Source: CAZXCK01 sp964639225 (lineage in GTDB: Bacteria; Chloroflexota; Anaerolineae; Aggregatilineales; Phototrophicaceae). Taken from it: 11,923 nt of DNA. Within the stretch, counting starts at the first letter, position 1; each line of letters starts with the position of its first letter. The translations under genes and the position numbers were made by a program. This document shows positions 5,174-11,757 of the stretch, piece by piece. Under the pieces are notes generated by a model. That model was given only the letters and a program-made list of their open reading frames with translations, had not been told where the DNA came from and searched no databases. The stretch is from assembly GCA_964639225.1 (NCBI GenBank), contig CAZXCK010000128.1:1-11923 (forward strand), written 5' to 3'.

Positions 5174-6550
5174 CTATTCGCCGGGTGGCAGCAGCACGCT
5201 GTCGATGATGTGCAGCAGACCGTTGGCGGCGGGCACGTCGGCTTCGACCACGTTGGCGCTGTCGTTGATAATCACATTTTCACCATCGACGGCAATCGTG
5301 ACCTCGGCCCCTTGCAGCGTGGGCATGTCGATGCTCTCCAGCGACAGAATGGTTTCCGCCGGCAGGTCGGCTGCGACGACGTGGTAGCTGAGAATGTCTG
5401 CCAGCATGTCGATGTCCGCCAGCAGTTCATCCAGCGTGATGTCGAGCGCCTCCAGCGCCGCTTCGAAGGCTTCGTCGGTGGGCGCCAGAATAGTCAGCGG
5501 GCCTTCGTTTTCATCCAGGATTCCGGCCAGCCCGGCGGCTTCGACGGCTGCCGTCAGCAGACTCAGGGACTCGGTCCCGGCCATAACCTGGTAGACGCTG
5601 CCCACCGGCAGGAATTCCGCCGTCACCAGCTCGTCATAGGCCAGCGGCTCCGGCAGCAGGCCCACCTCGACCATCCAGTCGACGACCAGCGCCGTCTGCT
5701 CCGGTGAGGGCACCACCGCGCGCGGGAAGCTGGGCACCGGGTAGTTGGCCTGCAGCGGTTCCGGGATGCGGTTGTTGGCGTTCATCACGTCGCGGTAGGC
5801 TTCGGGGTCGGTTTCCAGGGCGACGACCGCGCGCTCATAAGCCCGCAGGAAAGCGAACATAGCTTCCGGCTGTTCGGTGAGCACGTCCGCGCTGAAGGCC
5901 AGCACGGTGGGCACGAAGTCGGCGTTCTCATCGCTGCCGACCAGCGTCGCGCCCTGAATCTCGACCGCCAGGGTGGTCAGCGGCTCCGGCAGAGTCCCCG
6001 CCGCCACCTGCCCGGTGTTGATGAGTTCCAGCCGCACCGGAATCTGCGGCACTTCCTCGTAGACGATCTCATCGTCGCTGAAACCAGCGTCGCGCAGAAT
6101 CTCCGTCGTCAGGTATTCGATGATCGTATTCTGCGAGATGGCGATAGGCACGCCGCGCAGATCGTCCAGCGTTTCGATGCCGCTGTCCGCGCTGGCCACG
6201 ATTGAGAAGTAACGACCTTCGATTGGCTCCAGGCGCACGGCGCGCAGGTCCACGCCACCGTTGACCAGCAGCGCCAGCACGGCCATATCGGTGTTCGCGC
6301 CGTCTACTTCGCCAGCCTGCAGCGCCACCTGCTGATCGCGGGCGGCGTTAAACGGAATCAGCTCCACGTTGACGCCTTCTTCAACGTAGAAATCTTCGGC
6401 CTGGGCCACATACAGCGGCAGGGTATTGAGCACCGGCAGCACCGCGATGCGCAGCGTCGGCAGCTCGTCGGTTTCGTCCTGAGCGGCAGCGCCAAATGCT
6501 ACCGTCAGCAGCAGAGTCAGGACCAGTGTAGATAGCAATACACGTCTCAT
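5174..6550 (-). CDS. Secreted ABC solute-binding protein fused to a C-terminal fasciclin (FAS1) domain
   Basis: The 458-residue exported protein combines two folds. Residues 1-23 are a Sec signal peptide (RR, a long hydrophobic core, then GAAA before Gln24) without a lipobox cysteine. Residues about 32-315 are an NMT1/SsuA-like periplasmic-binding domain, with LRIAVLPVLNTLPLYVAQ at the start and LAGE-type motifs such as LQAGEVDGANTDMA. Residues about 317-456 are a complete FAS1 domain: TILAPTDEAF (353-362), the ILSYHVV core (386-392) and ANGLLHIIDSVLLP (442-455). There is almost no linker. FAS1 domains mediate adhesion or ligand binding. It is first in the importer operon, before the ATPase and permease. 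The ATG at 6550 has AAGGAG 10 bases upstream; a TTG ten codons earlier is rejected. Substrate is unknown. Confidence 0.92.
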   Translation of the reverse strand: MRRVLLSTLVLTLLLTVAFGAAAQDETDELPTLRIAVLPVLNTLPLYVAQAEDFYVEEGVNVELIPFNAARDQQVALQAGEVDGANTDMAVLALLVNGGVDLRAVRLEPIEGRYFSIVASADSGIETLDDLRGVPIAISQNTIIEYLTTEILRDAGFSDDEIVYEEVPQIPVRLELINTGQVAAGTLPEPLTTLAVEIQGATLVGSDENADFVPTVLAFSADVLTEQPEAMFAFLRAYERAVVALETDPEAYRDVMNANNRIPEPLQANYPVPSFPRAVVPSPEQTALVVDWMVEVGLLPEPLAYDELVTAEFLPVGSVYQVMAGTESLSLLTAAVEAAGLAGILDENEGPLTILAPTDEAFEAALEALDITLDELLADIDMLADILSYHVVAADLPAETILSLESIDMPTLQGAEVTIAVDGENVIINDSANVVEADVPAANGLLHIIDSVLLPPGE

Positions 6551-6598
6551 CGGGGCTTGTCTCCTTGCGAAATTCAGCACAAGTTAAATCTCGTAAAC

Positions 6599-6607
6599 AG
6601 TATACCA
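6599..6607 (-). promoter_or_regulatory. Extended -10 promoter candidate for the importer operon
   Basis: On the minus strand TGG-TATACT combines an upstream TG with a 5/6 match to the -10 hexamer. No good -35 is present at the proper distance, which is tolerated in extended -10 promoters. Transcription would start about 40 bases before the ATG at 6550. Confidence 0.5.
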
Positions 6608-6614
6608 GCCACGC

Positions 6615-6643
6615 TTGAAGTTTTGATGAATTGCGATTAAAAC
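6615..6643 (+). promoter_or_regulatory. Candidate menA promoter
   Basis: TTGAAG (6615-6620) and TAAAAC (6638-6643) match 4/6 each with a 17-base spacer. They lie back to back with the importer promoter in a short AT-rich gap. The leader to the GTG start would be about 60 bases. Confidence 0.35.
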
Positions 6644-6712
6644 CTAGTTAGATTTTGAAGCGGGTTCCATCGCCACCATCAAGCCCCACAATCTTACGAG
6701 AGGGTCAGACCT

Positions 6713-7639
6713 GTGTCCAGTATCCAGAATCCACCATCCCGACTGACGGCCTGGTACAACGCCACCCGCCCGCGAGTCTTCACCGCGTCTTATGTGCCGA
6801 TGGGCGTAGCGGCGGCGGTGGCCGTGCAGGATGGCGTTTTTCGTCCGCTGCCATTTGTGCTGGCGCTGATCGGCGTGATGCTGCTGCAGACCGGCGCTAA
6901 CCTGGTCAACGAGTACTTCGACTATGTGCGCGGCGCCGACGAACTCAAAGAGGCCGGGCAGGGCTTTATCATCAAACGCAAAATTCTCAGCCCGCGCGAG
7001 GTGGGCCTGGGCGCGATCGCCAGCCTGGTGGCCGGCTCTTTGATTGGCCTGCTGCTGCTGGCCAACAGCGGGCCGCTGCTGTGGTGGATCGGCATCGGCG
7101 GTGTGCTGGTGGCCATCACCTACACGGCGGGGCCGTTCCCGCTGGCCTATAACGGCCTGGGCGAGATCGCCGCTGGTGTGTTCATGGGGCCGATGATCGT
7201 CGTCGGCGCGTACTACGTGATGGACACTGAGGTTGACCCGGCGCTGCTGCTCATTTCGCTGCCGGTGGCGTTGATGGTGGCCGCCATTCTGCACGCCAAC
7301 AACATCCGCGACATGCCCGCCGACCGCGCCGCCAACAAGCGCACGCTGGTCGTGATGTTTGGCCTGCGCTTCGCCCGCGCCGAATATGTCGCGCTGGTGG
7401 GTGGTGCTTACGTGTCGCTGGTGGCGTTGGTGATCGCCGGGCTGGTGCCGCCGGGCGGACTGCTGGCGCTGCTCACTTTGCCAGAAGCGCGCCGGCTGAT
7501 CGCCATCTTCTACACCCACACCGACACGCCGACGCTGCACCAGGCGCAGGGTCGCACGGCTCGGCTGCATGGCCTGTTTGGTCTGCTGCTGGTGATCGGC
7601 TGGCTGGCCTGGCTGGGACTGACGGCGCTGGTTGGCTGA
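6713..7639 (+). CDS. menA: 1,4-dihydroxy-2-naphthoate polyprenyltransferase (menaquinone biosynthesis)
   Basis: Integral membrane prenyltransferase of the UbiA superfamily, 308 residues. MenA attaches the polyprenyl tail to 1,4-dihydroxy-2-naphthoate, giving demethylmenaquinone. The first metal/diphosphate motif is Asn66-x3-Asp70-x4-Asp75 in NEYFDYVRGAD. The second is Asp200-x3-Asp204 in NNIRDMPADRAANKRTL, the form usual for MenA. About eight to nine hydrophobic helices surround these loops. The start is GTG, supported by GAGAGGG eight bases upstream. Other men genes are not in the window, so assignment rests on the motifs; a related UbiA prenyltransferase is the main alternative. The gene ends 12 bases from the 3' end of the convergent selenocysteine tRNA, with no separate terminator visible. 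Confidence 0.9.
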   Translation: MSSIQNPPSRLTAWYNATRPRVFTASYVPMGVAAAVAVQDGVFRPLPFVLALIGVMLLQTGANLVNEYFDYVRGADELKEAGQGFIIKRKILSPREVGLGAIASLVAGSLIGLLLLANSGPLLWWIGIGGVLVAITYTAGPFPLAYNGLGEIAAGVFMGPMIVVGAYYVMDTEVDPALLLISLPVALMVAAILHANNIRDMPADRAANKRTLVVMFGLRFARAEYVALVGGAYVSLVALVIAGLVPPGGLLALLTLPEARRLIAIFYTHTDTPTLHQAQGRTARLHGLFGLLLVIGWLAWLGLTALVG

Positions 7640-7651
7640 GGGGTAAATCTA

Positions 7652-7747
7652 CGGGAGTGGATGGGAGTCGAACCCACCGCGGACCGCTGCGCGCGACCCG
7701 CCGCCGATTTTGAAGACCGGGGCATCCACCGGGACACAACCACTCCC
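7652..7747 (-). tRNA. selC: Selenocysteine tRNA, anticodon UCA
   Basis: Read on the minus strand the 96-base gene shows every mark of bacterial tRNA-Sec. The acceptor stem has 8 bp (GGGAGTGG/CCACTCCC). The D stem has 6 bp (GTGTCC/GGATGC) around a 4-base loop. The anticodon arm CCGGT-CTTCAAA-ATCGG carries TCA. A long variable arm of 26 bases includes a 9-bp stem. The T arm is 5 bp with loop TTCGACT, giving the 8+5 geometry, and the discriminator is G. CCA is not encoded. It is charged with serine and converted by SelA to Sec-tRNA for UGA decoding by SelB. No selA, selB or selD lies in the window. It converges on menA. Confidence 0.97.
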
Positions 7748-7775
7748 CCGGCGCGCATTTGCGCCTGTGACTGGC

Positions 7776-7804
7776 ATTATAAACCGCCCGACCGCGCTTA
7801 TGAA
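7776..7804 (-). promoter_or_regulatory. selC promoter
   Basis: On the minus strand TATAAT (7781-7776) is an exact -10, and TTCATA (7804-7799) is a 4/6 -35 at 17 bases. The start of transcription would be about 20 bases before the mature 5' end at 7747. The -35 abuts the -35 of the divergent promoter at 7805. Confidence 0.6.
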
Positions 7805-7834
7805 GTGCCACCTTGACCCCGTTCGGGATATAAT
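7805..7834 (+). promoter_or_regulatory. Promoter candidate for the 7891 gene series
   Basis: TATAAT (7829-7834) is an exact -10. GTGCCA (7805-7810) matches the -35 at 4/6 with 18-base spacing. It is back to back with the selC promoter. A better-looking TTGACC at 7813-7818 is only 10 bases from the -10 and cannot pair with it. Confidence 0.5.
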
Positions 7835-7890
7835 CAACACGCATCCGCTGCCCGGACTGGCCGGCGCGCCGGATTCGCAGGGAGGATATG

Positions 7891-8655
7891 ATGAGACGTC
7901 ACGGGTTGCATATCACCGTACTGCTGTTGTTGTTGGCGATTGGGCTGGGGGCTGGCGTCATATCGGCCCAGCAGCCCACGCCCATACCCACGCCCGCACC
8001 CGGTTCCAGCCTGGAGGATACAGCGCGCGGCGCAGTTGATCTCACCGAAGACCTGGCCCAGGCCACCGTTGGTACACTTCAGGAATACCTCGATCAGCTC
8101 ACCGTCGCGCCCGACAGCGACGAGCTGCGCCTGCTGTTGATCATCGCCGGGGCGCTGCTGCTGGTGGCCGGTTGGCGCATCTCGCAGTTCGTGATTATCG
8201 TCACCGGGATGGCTGTCGGCGCGATTCTGTCGGTGACGCTGGTCGGCGAGGCCGAGGGCATCATCCCGCTGGCGGCGCTGCTGATCGGCGCTCTGCTGGG
8301 CGCGGGACTGGCGGCGCTGGTTTATTCGGTGGCTGTGTTCTTCATCGGCGCGTATATCGGCCTGGTGCTGACCAATGCGGGCGCTGGCCTGCTGGGCATC
8401 GAGGAGGTGTCGGCGGTGGCGCTGCTGGTTGGCGCGGCGATTGGCGGCGTGGCCCTGCTGGGGCTGTCGTTCCAGCTTCTGGTGCTGCTGTCGGCGGTGG
8501 TCGGCGCGCAGATGCTCACCCAGGGCCTGGACCTGGCTCCAGAGTGGACGCTGCTGCTGGCTGTCGGCGGCATTCTGATCCAGTGGATCGCCATCCGCAC
8601 CTTCCATGTGGATATGCGCCGCCGTCCGCGTGGTATTCGTCTGTTCGGGCGCTGA
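7891..8655 (+). CDS. Exported polytopic membrane protein, DUF4203/TMEM198-like
   Basis: The 254-residue protein has an N-terminal signal peptide or anchor (about 1-26, ending ISA before QQ). A proline/threonine-rich stretch (PTPIPTPAPG) and a short acidic amphipathic segment follow. Then come about seven closely packed hydrophobic helices between residues 80 and 236, rich in glycine and alanine, and a basic tail (DMRRRPRGIRLFGR). This organisation resembles DUF4203/TMEM198-like proteins, but the match is tentative and the function unknown. The GGAGG at 7881-7885 fits the ATG at 7891 with five-base spacing; the adjacent in-frame ATG at 7888 is only two bases away. It heads a plus-strand series with the small membrane protein and the glycosyltransferase, 57 bases further on. 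Confidence 0.82.
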   Translation: MRRHGLHITVLLLLLAIGLGAGVISAQQPTPIPTPAPGSSLEDTARGAVDLTEDLAQATVGTLQEYLDQLTVAPDSDELRLLLIIAGALLLVAGWRISQFVIIVTGMAVGAILSVTLVGEAEGIIPLAALLIGALLGAGLAALVYSVAVFFIGAYIGLVLTNAGAGLLGIEEVSAVALLVGAAIGGVALLGLSFQLLVLLSAVVGAQMLTQGLDLAPEWTLLLAVGGILIQWIAIRTFHVDMRRRPRGIRLFGR

Positions 8656-8712
8656 GGACTGGGCTGATGCTTGATTTTCGTTTGTCAGGGCGGTTGGCCC
8701 TGAGGAGGCAGT

Positions 8713-8934
8713 ATGCTGTCATTTCTTCGTGATCTGACCGTCCCGCAGGCGGTCGCGCTGGTGCTGGTGGTCGTTGTGCTGCTGGTGGTCGCGGTGTGGG
8801 CCTATGACCAGAGCCAGCGGCCCCCGGCCCGCAATTCTGTGGCGACCGCCACAGCCGAATTCAGCGACATTGACATGGATTCCGACATCCGGCCCGTTTC
8901 GACGCCGCGCATCCCCCGGACTCCGGCCCCGTGA
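8713..8934 (+). CDS. Small single-helix membrane protein overlapping the glycosyltransferase
   Basis: A 73-residue protein with one hydrophobic helix (about 12-31), followed by a short cytosolic or exposed tail. The tail is acidic, then rich in proline and threonine at its end (VSTPRIPRTPAP). It has no recognised family. The open frame is credible because GAGGAGG at 8702-8708 lies four bases before the ATG. Its TGA also overlaps the GTG of the next gene as GTGA, giving translational coupling. The 7-bp hairpin TCAGGGC/GCCCTGA (8685-8703) ends where this ribosome site begins. A role as a membrane tether or partner of the glycosyltransferase is inferred only from coupling. Confidence 0.72.
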   Translation: MLSFLRDLTVPQAVALVLVVVVLLVVAVWAYDQSQRPPARNSVATATAEFSDIDMDSDIRPVSTPRIPRTPAP

Positions 8935-10031
8935 TACTGTATTCGCTGCTGGCGCGCGCCTTTCCACAGCGCGCAGCGCCCGCCGATCCGCGCCGGGTGC
9001 TGCTGGTGCTGCCGTGCTGCATCGGCGATGTCATCCAGGCGACGGCCACGCTTCAGGCGCTGCGCCGTGCTTATCCACAGGCGCATATTACCTGGGCGGT
9101 CGGGAGCTGGTCCGCCCCGGCGATCGCTGGTCATGACTTGCTCGACGCCGTCCTCGACACCGGCCCGGCGGCCAATCCGGCGCGCACGCCTGGCGGTCTG
9201 CTGCGGCTGGCCCGACAGTTCCGCGCCGGACGCTTCGACCTGGCTGTGTCGCTGGTGCGCTCGCCGCTGATCGGCGTGGCGTTGTGGCTGGCCGGGATTC
9301 CGCACCGGGCCGGGCTGGACAGCGCCGGGCGCGGCTTCGCTTATACCGTGCGCGCTTCAGTGGACCCCGCCGCGCGCCGTCACGAGGCCGAGATTTACCT
9401 CGATGTGGCGCGGGCACTGGGCCTGGATACCACCGGCTGCCGTGCCAACGTCCCCGTCCACGATGCAGACGCGCAGCGTGTCCGTCAGCGGCTGGCAGCG
9501 CTGGGAATTGATGGGCCGTACATCGTGCTCAATCCGGCGGGCGGTAGCAATCCCGGCATGGAAATGAGCGTCAAACGCTGGCCACCGGCCAGCTTCGCCG
9601 CGCTGGCCGCCCGGCTGGCATCCGAACTGGATGCCCAGCCGCTGCTGCTGGCCGGTCCCGGCGACGAGCCGATTGTGCAGGCGGTCCAGTCCCATGCCGC
9701 CCAGCCCCTGCCGCAGCTCGTCGGCGCGCTGTCGTTCGGCGAGATCGCCGCGCTGGCGCGTGCTGCCCGGCTGTACGTGGGCAACGACACCGGCCTGACG
9801 CATCTGGCGGCGGCAGCCGGTGGACGCGCCGTGATGATCTTCGGCCCATCGGACCCGGCCCGCTACGCCCCCTTCACGCCGGATTCGCTGGCGCTGTGGC
9901 AGCCGTCGCCGCTGGTCAGCGGGGGAGTCGCCGCCGGGGTGCCGCCCGGCTGGACCTGGGAGACGCACGGCATCGGCCTGGACGCCGCCGCCCAGCGCAT
10001 CCTGGAATTCGCCCGCCGTTCGCCTGCATGA
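8931..10031 (+). CDS. Glycosyltransferase family 9 (heptosyltransferase-like)
   Basis: Cytosolic or membrane-associated GT-B enzyme of 366 residues, the usual family length. The N-terminal half begins VLLVLPCCIGDVIQATATLQ (residues 23-42) with the family Gly32-Asp33. The C-terminal half has NPAGGSNPGME (201-211), Lys215-Arg-Trp, and the nucleotide-sugar signature GNDTGLTHLAAA (284-295) followed by FGPSDP. In lipopolysaccharide-making bacteria, members add ADP-heptose. If this is a monoderm Chloroflexota, heptose is doubtful and another surface-glycan sugar is more likely. The GTG start overlaps the stop of the small membrane protein, so translation is probably coupled. A frame open from 9896 to 10477 overlaps the end of this gene but is out of frame and not coding there. 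Confidence 0.92.
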   Translation: MILYSLLARAFPQRAAPADPRRVLLVLPCCIGDVIQATATLQALRRAYPQAHITWAVGSWSAPAIAGHDLLDAVLDTGPAANPARTPGGLLRLARQFRAGRFDLAVSLVRSPLIGVALWLAGIPHRAGLDSAGRGFAYTVRASVDPAARRHEAEIYLDVARALGLDTTGCRANVPVHDADAQRVRQRLAALGIDGPYIVLNPAGGSNPGMEMSVKRWPPASFAALAARLASELDAQPLLLAGPGDEPIVQAVQSHAAQPLPQLVGALSFGEIAALARAARLYVGNDTGLTHLAAAAGGRAVMIFGPSDPARYAPFTPDSLALWQPSPLVSGGVAAGVPPGWTWETHGIGLDAAAQRILEFARRSPA

Positions 10032-10111
10032 GCGTTATCTTAGGTTGTATGTCAACCGGGCCGCATACGGGTTACACTAGGTTATCTGTATCGAACGCAA
10101 GGAGGATGCCA

Positions 10112-10477
10112 ATGCCAACCATTACGATTACAGACGGCAAATCGTTCGAGGTCGAAGCCGGCAAGCGTCTGATTCTGGCGCTGAAAGACAACGATGTGGA
10201 TATCCTGCATCGCTGCGGCGGCAACGCTCGCTGCACGACCTGCCGCGTCGAGTTTGAGGCCGGCGAGCCAGATCGCATGACCGTCGCCGAGCGTGATAAG
10301 CTGGCCGAGAAAGAAGGACTGTTGGGCGCGGTTCGCCTGAGCTGCCAGATCACCTGCGAGCACGATATGACTGTCACGCCGCTGATGTCGATGGCCGACA
10401 CCGGCCTCGACGATCCCGGCTCGCGCCCGGCAGATCACATCACGCCAGCGCCGGAATGGACCGAAGCGCCCCGCTGA
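10112..10477 (+). CDS. 2Fe-2S ferredoxin
   Basis: Small electron carrier of 121 residues with a beta-grasp ferredoxin domain (about 1-92). Cluster ligands are Cys35, Cys41 and Cys44 in CGGNARCTTC (C-x5-C-x2-C) and Cys78 in RLSCQI. Cys82 is an extra cysteine. The x5 spacing resembles adrenodoxin/Isc-type and RACo-type domains rather than plant ferredoxins (x4). The C-terminal 30 residues are disordered-looking and proline-rich. AAGGAGG lies six bases before the ATG at 10112. The ATG at 10106 touches that site, and the longer upstream frame covers the end of the glycosyltransferase gene, so both are rejected. The redox partner is unknown. The membrane protease gene follows after 10 bases, suggesting co-transcription. 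Confidence 0.93.
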   Translation: MPTITITDGKSFEVEAGKRLILALKDNDVDILHRCGGNARCTTCRVEFEAGEPDRMTVAERDKLAEKEGLLGAVRLSCQITCEHDMTVTPLMSMADTGLDDPGSRPADHITPAPEWTEAPR

Positions 10478-10487
10478 TGCGCTAAAC

Positions 10488-11093
10488 ATGGACCAGCCGC
10501 GCACCCTCACCGAACTGCCGCCCGGCTACCAGGCGCATTATCATCTGTCGGTGACAGACCCCAAACAGCTCGCCTGGCTCAACATCCTGGCCCTGGCGGC
10601 CATTGTCCCCTTCGCCGCGCTGGGTTTTGGCTGGCTGGCGCTGGCCGGGCATCTGCGCGGCGCGGACGACAGTTCGGCGTCGATCAATCTGCTGCTGGTG
10701 CTGGCGACTCTGCTCGTGCTGCCGCTGCACGAACTTGTGCACGGCATCTTCATCCGCTGGGCCGGGCACAGGCCGCGCTATGGCGCTAAATACACACAAC
10801 TCGGCCCGCTGAAGCTGCCCTATGTGCTCTTCGCCACCACCGACGACGGCTACTTCTGGCGTAACCAGTTTGTGGTAATCGCGCTGGCGCCGGTGGTGCT
10901 GATTACGCTGGGCGGCCTGCTGCTGATTTCGGTGCTGCCGCTGTGGCTGGGTTATTACGTGGCGGTAGCGCTGGTCATCAACGGGTCGGGCGCGGTGGGC
11001 GACCTGTGGATGACGGTAGTCGCCCTGCGTTACGCGCCGGATGCCGTCGTCCGCGACGAAGCCGACAGCATCACCGTGTTCAGTAAGTCCTGA
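10488..11093 (+). CDS. DUF3267-type membrane metalloprotease candidate
   Basis: A 201-residue membrane protein with the zincin motif HELVH at residues 81-85, at the end of a hydrophobic helix (about 66-80). Other hydrophobic segments lie near 29-54, 127-150 and 153-170. A later Asp172 in GAVGDLW is a plausible third metal ligand, as in other intramembrane zincins. This fits the putative zincin peptidase family DUF3267, known mainly from Bacillota and Chloroflexota; members have no settled substrate. The ATG at 10488 lacks a clear ribosome site but follows the ferredoxin stop by 10 bases, so it probably relies on translation of that gene. It ends seven bases from the convergent acyltransferase gene. 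Confidence 0.87.
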   Translation: MDQPRTLTELPPGYQAHYHLSVTDPKQLAWLNILALAAIVPFAALGFGWLALAGHLRGADDSSASINLLLVLATLLVLPLHELVHGIFIRWAGHRPRYGAKYTQLGPLKLPYVLFATTDDGYFWRNQFVVIALAPVVLITLGGLLLISVLPLWLGYYVAVALVINGSGAVGDLWMTVVALRYAPDAVVRDEADSITVFSKS

Positions 11094-11100
11094 CCGGCCC

Positions 11101-11757
11101 TTACACCCGGTCCGTTTGCCGGTCGGCCCGCTTCTCCGCCTGCGATGGGCGCAGCCGCTTGTCGTTGAACTTCTCCGGGTAGCGGGCCATCTCCGGCTGG
11201 TAGTAATCCCAGATCACCTCAATGTCCTGCTCCAGGTTGCCGGTGGGGTTCATCGGTGGCGTGTGCAGGAAAACCGCCTTGCGCTTGTGGTCCATGCAGG
11301 CGATCACCAGCGGCACCTGCGCGCCGACGGCGATCCAGTAGAAGCCGGTTTTCCAGTGGTCTTTTTTCTTGCGCGTGCCTTCCGGCGCGACCGCCAGCAG
11401 CATCCGTTCGCGCTGGTTAAACGCCTGGATCGCCTGCTCGACGGCGTTAAAGCTGGCGCTGCGGTCGATGGGCACGCCGCCCGCCCAGCGGATCAGCCAG
11501 CCCAGCGGACCTCGCACCAGTTCCGCTTTAACCATCCAGTCGAGGCGGCGGCGTACAATCCAGGACGTTAGCACCATATACAACCCGTCCAGGTTGGACG
11601 TGTGCGGCCCGGCGATAATCACCGCTTTGTCCACATCGGGGATATCGCCCGCGACGCGAAAGCCAAGCACGCGAAATGCCAGCCGTCCCAGCCAGTGTAA
11701 AAAGATGTTGACTTCCGGTTTGCGCCGGGTTGCTGTTGTTAGGGTTTCCCCTGTCAT
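11101..11757 (-). CDS. PlsC-like 1-acylglycerol-3-phosphate acyltransferase family protein
   Basis: Membrane-associated acyltransferase of 218 residues. Motif I is His52-x4-Asp57 in GPHTSNLDG, the catalytic pair. Motif II is GGVPIDR (93-99), which binds the phosphate-bearing acceptor. Motif III is PEGTRKKK (125-132). Motif IV is VPLV (148-151). A hydrophobic amphipathic N-terminal helix (about 17-34) precedes the domain. In PlsC this family makes phosphatidic acid, but short members with the HTSNLDG and PEGTR variants also acylate other lipids, so the exact substrate is uncertain. The ATG at 11757 has AGGAG five bases upstream. The gene is alone on the minus strand and converges on the membrane protease gene. 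Its C-terminus is short and charged. Confidence 0.92.
   Translation of the reverse strand: MTGETLTTATRRKPEVNIFLHWLGRLAFRVLGFRVAGDIPDVDKAVIIAGPHTSNLDGLYMVLTSWIVRRRLDWMVKAELVRGPLGWLIRWAGGVPIDRSASFNAVEQAIQAFNQRERMLLAVAPEGTRKKKDHWKTGFYWIAVGAQVPLVIACMDHKRKAVFLHTPPMNPTGNLEQDIEVIWDYYQPEMARYPEKFNDKRLRPSQAEKRADRQTDRV

Noticed and set aside
6644..7570. Long minus-strand open frame antisense to menA
   Set aside because: Low-complexity His/Gln/Arg peptide. MenA motifs are intact on the other strand.
7813..7834. TTGACC plus TATAAT as a promoter
   Set aside because: The spacer is only 10 bases, too short for sigma-70; a weaker -35 at 7805 with 18-base spacing is more plausible.
7834..8607. Long minus-strand open frame antisense to the polytopic membrane protein
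   Set aside because: Gln/Arg-rich shadow without homology. It also overlaps the divergent promoter region.
9896..10111. Upstream extension of the ferredoxin frame
   Set aside because: It overlaps the end of the GT9 gene in another frame and gives an arginine-rich shadow peptide. AAGGAGG six bases before 10112 marks the true start.
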